A stretch of 64,000 bases of DNA, from NCBI RefSeq assembly GCF_025137375.1, contig NZ_CP073720.1:310001-374000 (forward strand), in the 5' to 3' direction. The notes under the pieces were generated by a model. The model saw nothing but the letters and a program-made list of their open reading frames with translations, was not told where the DNA came from and ran no database searches. This document shows, in pieces, positions 63,324 through 64,000 of the stretch. A program made the translations under genes and the position numbers. The stretch is from Dactylosporangium fulvum (GTDB lineage Bacteria; Actinomycetota; Actinomycetes; Mycobacteriales; Micromonosporaceae). Numbering within the stretch: the first letter of the stretch is position 1; the number at the start of each line of letters is the position of its first letter.

Positions 63324-63833
63324 TCAGGATTCGTCGGCACTCTCGATGACGGTCGTCAGCTTTTTGAGCAGCCGGTTCAAGCTGGTCAGTTCCTTGTCGG
63401 ACAAGGCACCCAACAGCTCCTCCTCGGCGCGGCCGCGCAGCGCCAATGCACGTCGCCAGACGGCTACGCCTGCACTGGTGGCCTCGATGTTCACGCTGCG
63501 ACGGTCGGTGGGACTGGGGGTGCGCTTGACGTAGCCGGCCTTCTCCAGGGCGTCGAGCCGACCGGTCATTCCGGCTGGAGATACGCCCAGATCTTCCGCG
63601 AGCGCCCGCGGCGATGCATGACCAGGAGTGTCGCGGATCATCAACATGTGCAAGGTCTCGTACTCGAAGTGCTGCAGACCCGCCTCCGTGACCGCAGTAT
63701 GGGTGCTGTCCCGGAAGTAGCGTGCGATCCGCGCGAGGCGGACCGTGGCGGCCTCGACCTTGTCGTCGAAGGGTGTGTCGATCCAATGGTCGCGCCAGCG
63801 AGCAACATGCCGATCGGCGAAGTCGTGGCCCAT
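63324..63833 (-). CDS. MarR-family regulator
   Basis: A 169-residue winged helix protein: FEYETLHMLMIRDTPGHASP, then RALAEDLGVSPAGMTGRLDA as HTH and VKRTPSPTDRRSVNIEATSA as the basic wing. The N- and C-terminal helices are complete. It is divergent to a probable MFS transporter, a common regulator-exporter arrangement. The start at ATG 63833 gives normal length. Confidence 0.88.
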   Translation of the reverse strand: MGHDFADRHVARWRDHWIDTPFDDKVEAATVRLARIARYFRDSTHTAVTEAGLQHFEYETLHMLMIRDTPGHASPRALAEDLGVSPAGMTGRLDALEKAGYVKRTPSPTDRRSVNIEATSAGVAVWRRALALRGRAEEELLGALSDKELTSLNRLLKKLTTVIESADES

Positions 63834-63862
63834 GACCGGATGCTAGCAGTCATTCGGTAGCG

Positions 63863-63901
63863 AAAAGTTCGTTGACAAAAAGTTCGCCGCCGAAATACCT
63901 T
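63863..63901 (+). promoter_or_regulatory. Promoter with direct repeats, leaderless gene
   Basis: TTGACA (63872-63877) and TACCTT (63896-63901), 18 bp apart, form a good -35/-10 pair. The GTG of the following gene begins 7 bp after the -10, so the mRNA is probably leaderless. AAAAGTTCG occurs twice (63863-63871 and 63878-63886), 15 bp apart, overlapping the -35 and probably forming part of the MarR operator. Confidence 0.6.
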
Positions 63902-63907
63902 GCCGCT

Positions 63908-64000
63908 GTGACCGATGTCTTGCTCCCACCACGGGGTACGACCTCGCCCTGGCGCTCGACGCCCTTCCGCTGGCTGCTGACCGGGCGCACACTGATCGGT
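63908..64000 (+). CDS. Probable MFS transporter, N-terminal part
   Basis: The frame from GTG 63908 is open to the window end (31 codons). TSPWRSTPFRWLLTGRTLIG matches the cytoplasmic start and first-helix entry of drug-exporter MFS proteins. It is divergent from marR, whose product probably controls it. The rest of the protein is outside the window. Confidence 0.5.
   Translation, partial: MTDVLLPPRGTTSPWRSTPFRWLLTGRTLIG

Noticed and set aside
63062..63340. Minus-strand 92-codon frame
   Set aside because: No recognisable pattern, and it opposes the IS630-like fragment; composition is not convincing.

Overview
The window is chromosomal DNA from a high-GC Gram-positive actinomycete. Codon use is strongly G/C at third positions and GTG/TTG starts are common. 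SigE-type sigma factors, a SARP/AfsR regulator, an LCP wall ligase, DUF2510/RDD proteins and the cysS-rlmB pair all fit. The mix resembles Micromonosporaceae, but I cannot fix genus or species from sequence alone. No rRNA, tRNA or CRISPR array was seen.

Left part (1-22800), ordinary metabolism and regulation. The end of a beta-propeller protein is followed by an aromatic amino acid operon: hppD, two RDD membrane proteins and an aromatic aminotransferase, with a divergent Lrp/AsnC regulator and a clear palindromic operator. Next come a membrane propeller protein, a SUKH-DUF4303 immunity-type protein, a reductase, a type II toxin-antitoxin pair and otsA. A MerR regulator carries a peroxiredoxin-like domain without its cysteines; its promoter and that of a neighbouring methyltransferase share a 32-bp element. 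Then come an enolase, class I fumarase with AzlCD (controlled by an XRE-cupin regulator with four operator copies), an AfsR-type regulator and fumC.

Middle part (22790-40440), a surface polysaccharide locus. It has an initiating phosphoglycosyltransferase, several glycosyltransferases, a MurJ/Wzx-like flippase, an O-antigen-ligase/polymerase-like protein, an acyltransferase, a PIG-L deacetylase, a Tat-exported pectate-lyase-fold protein and an LCP enzyme. Together these could build a lipid-linked repeat unit, flip it, polymerise it, decorate it and attach it to the wall.

Right-middle part (40440-54000), a zone of gene decay. It holds a chimeric IclR/DUF2278 scrap, a lysR gene broken by an exact 19-bp tandem duplication, a frameshifted Lsr2 C-terminal domain, a broken SUKH gene, the 3' end of a merR gene, an apparently intact IS200/IS605 element (tnpA and tnpB), the 5' stub of a drrB-like permease and a frameshifted lipoprotein. 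Intact genes between them include a SigE sigma factor/membrane propeller pair, a MarR-SnoaL pair with two palindromic operators, an amidohydrolase and IclR.

Right end (54000-64000). cysS and rlmB precede an unusual module: a membrane-spanning Hsp70-type ATPase with an external beta-propeller, a SigE-family sigma factor, and a second membrane-anchored propeller protein overlapping the sigma gene. A polytopic membrane protein, an IS630-like scrap, a MarR regulator and the start of a probable MFS transporter end the window.
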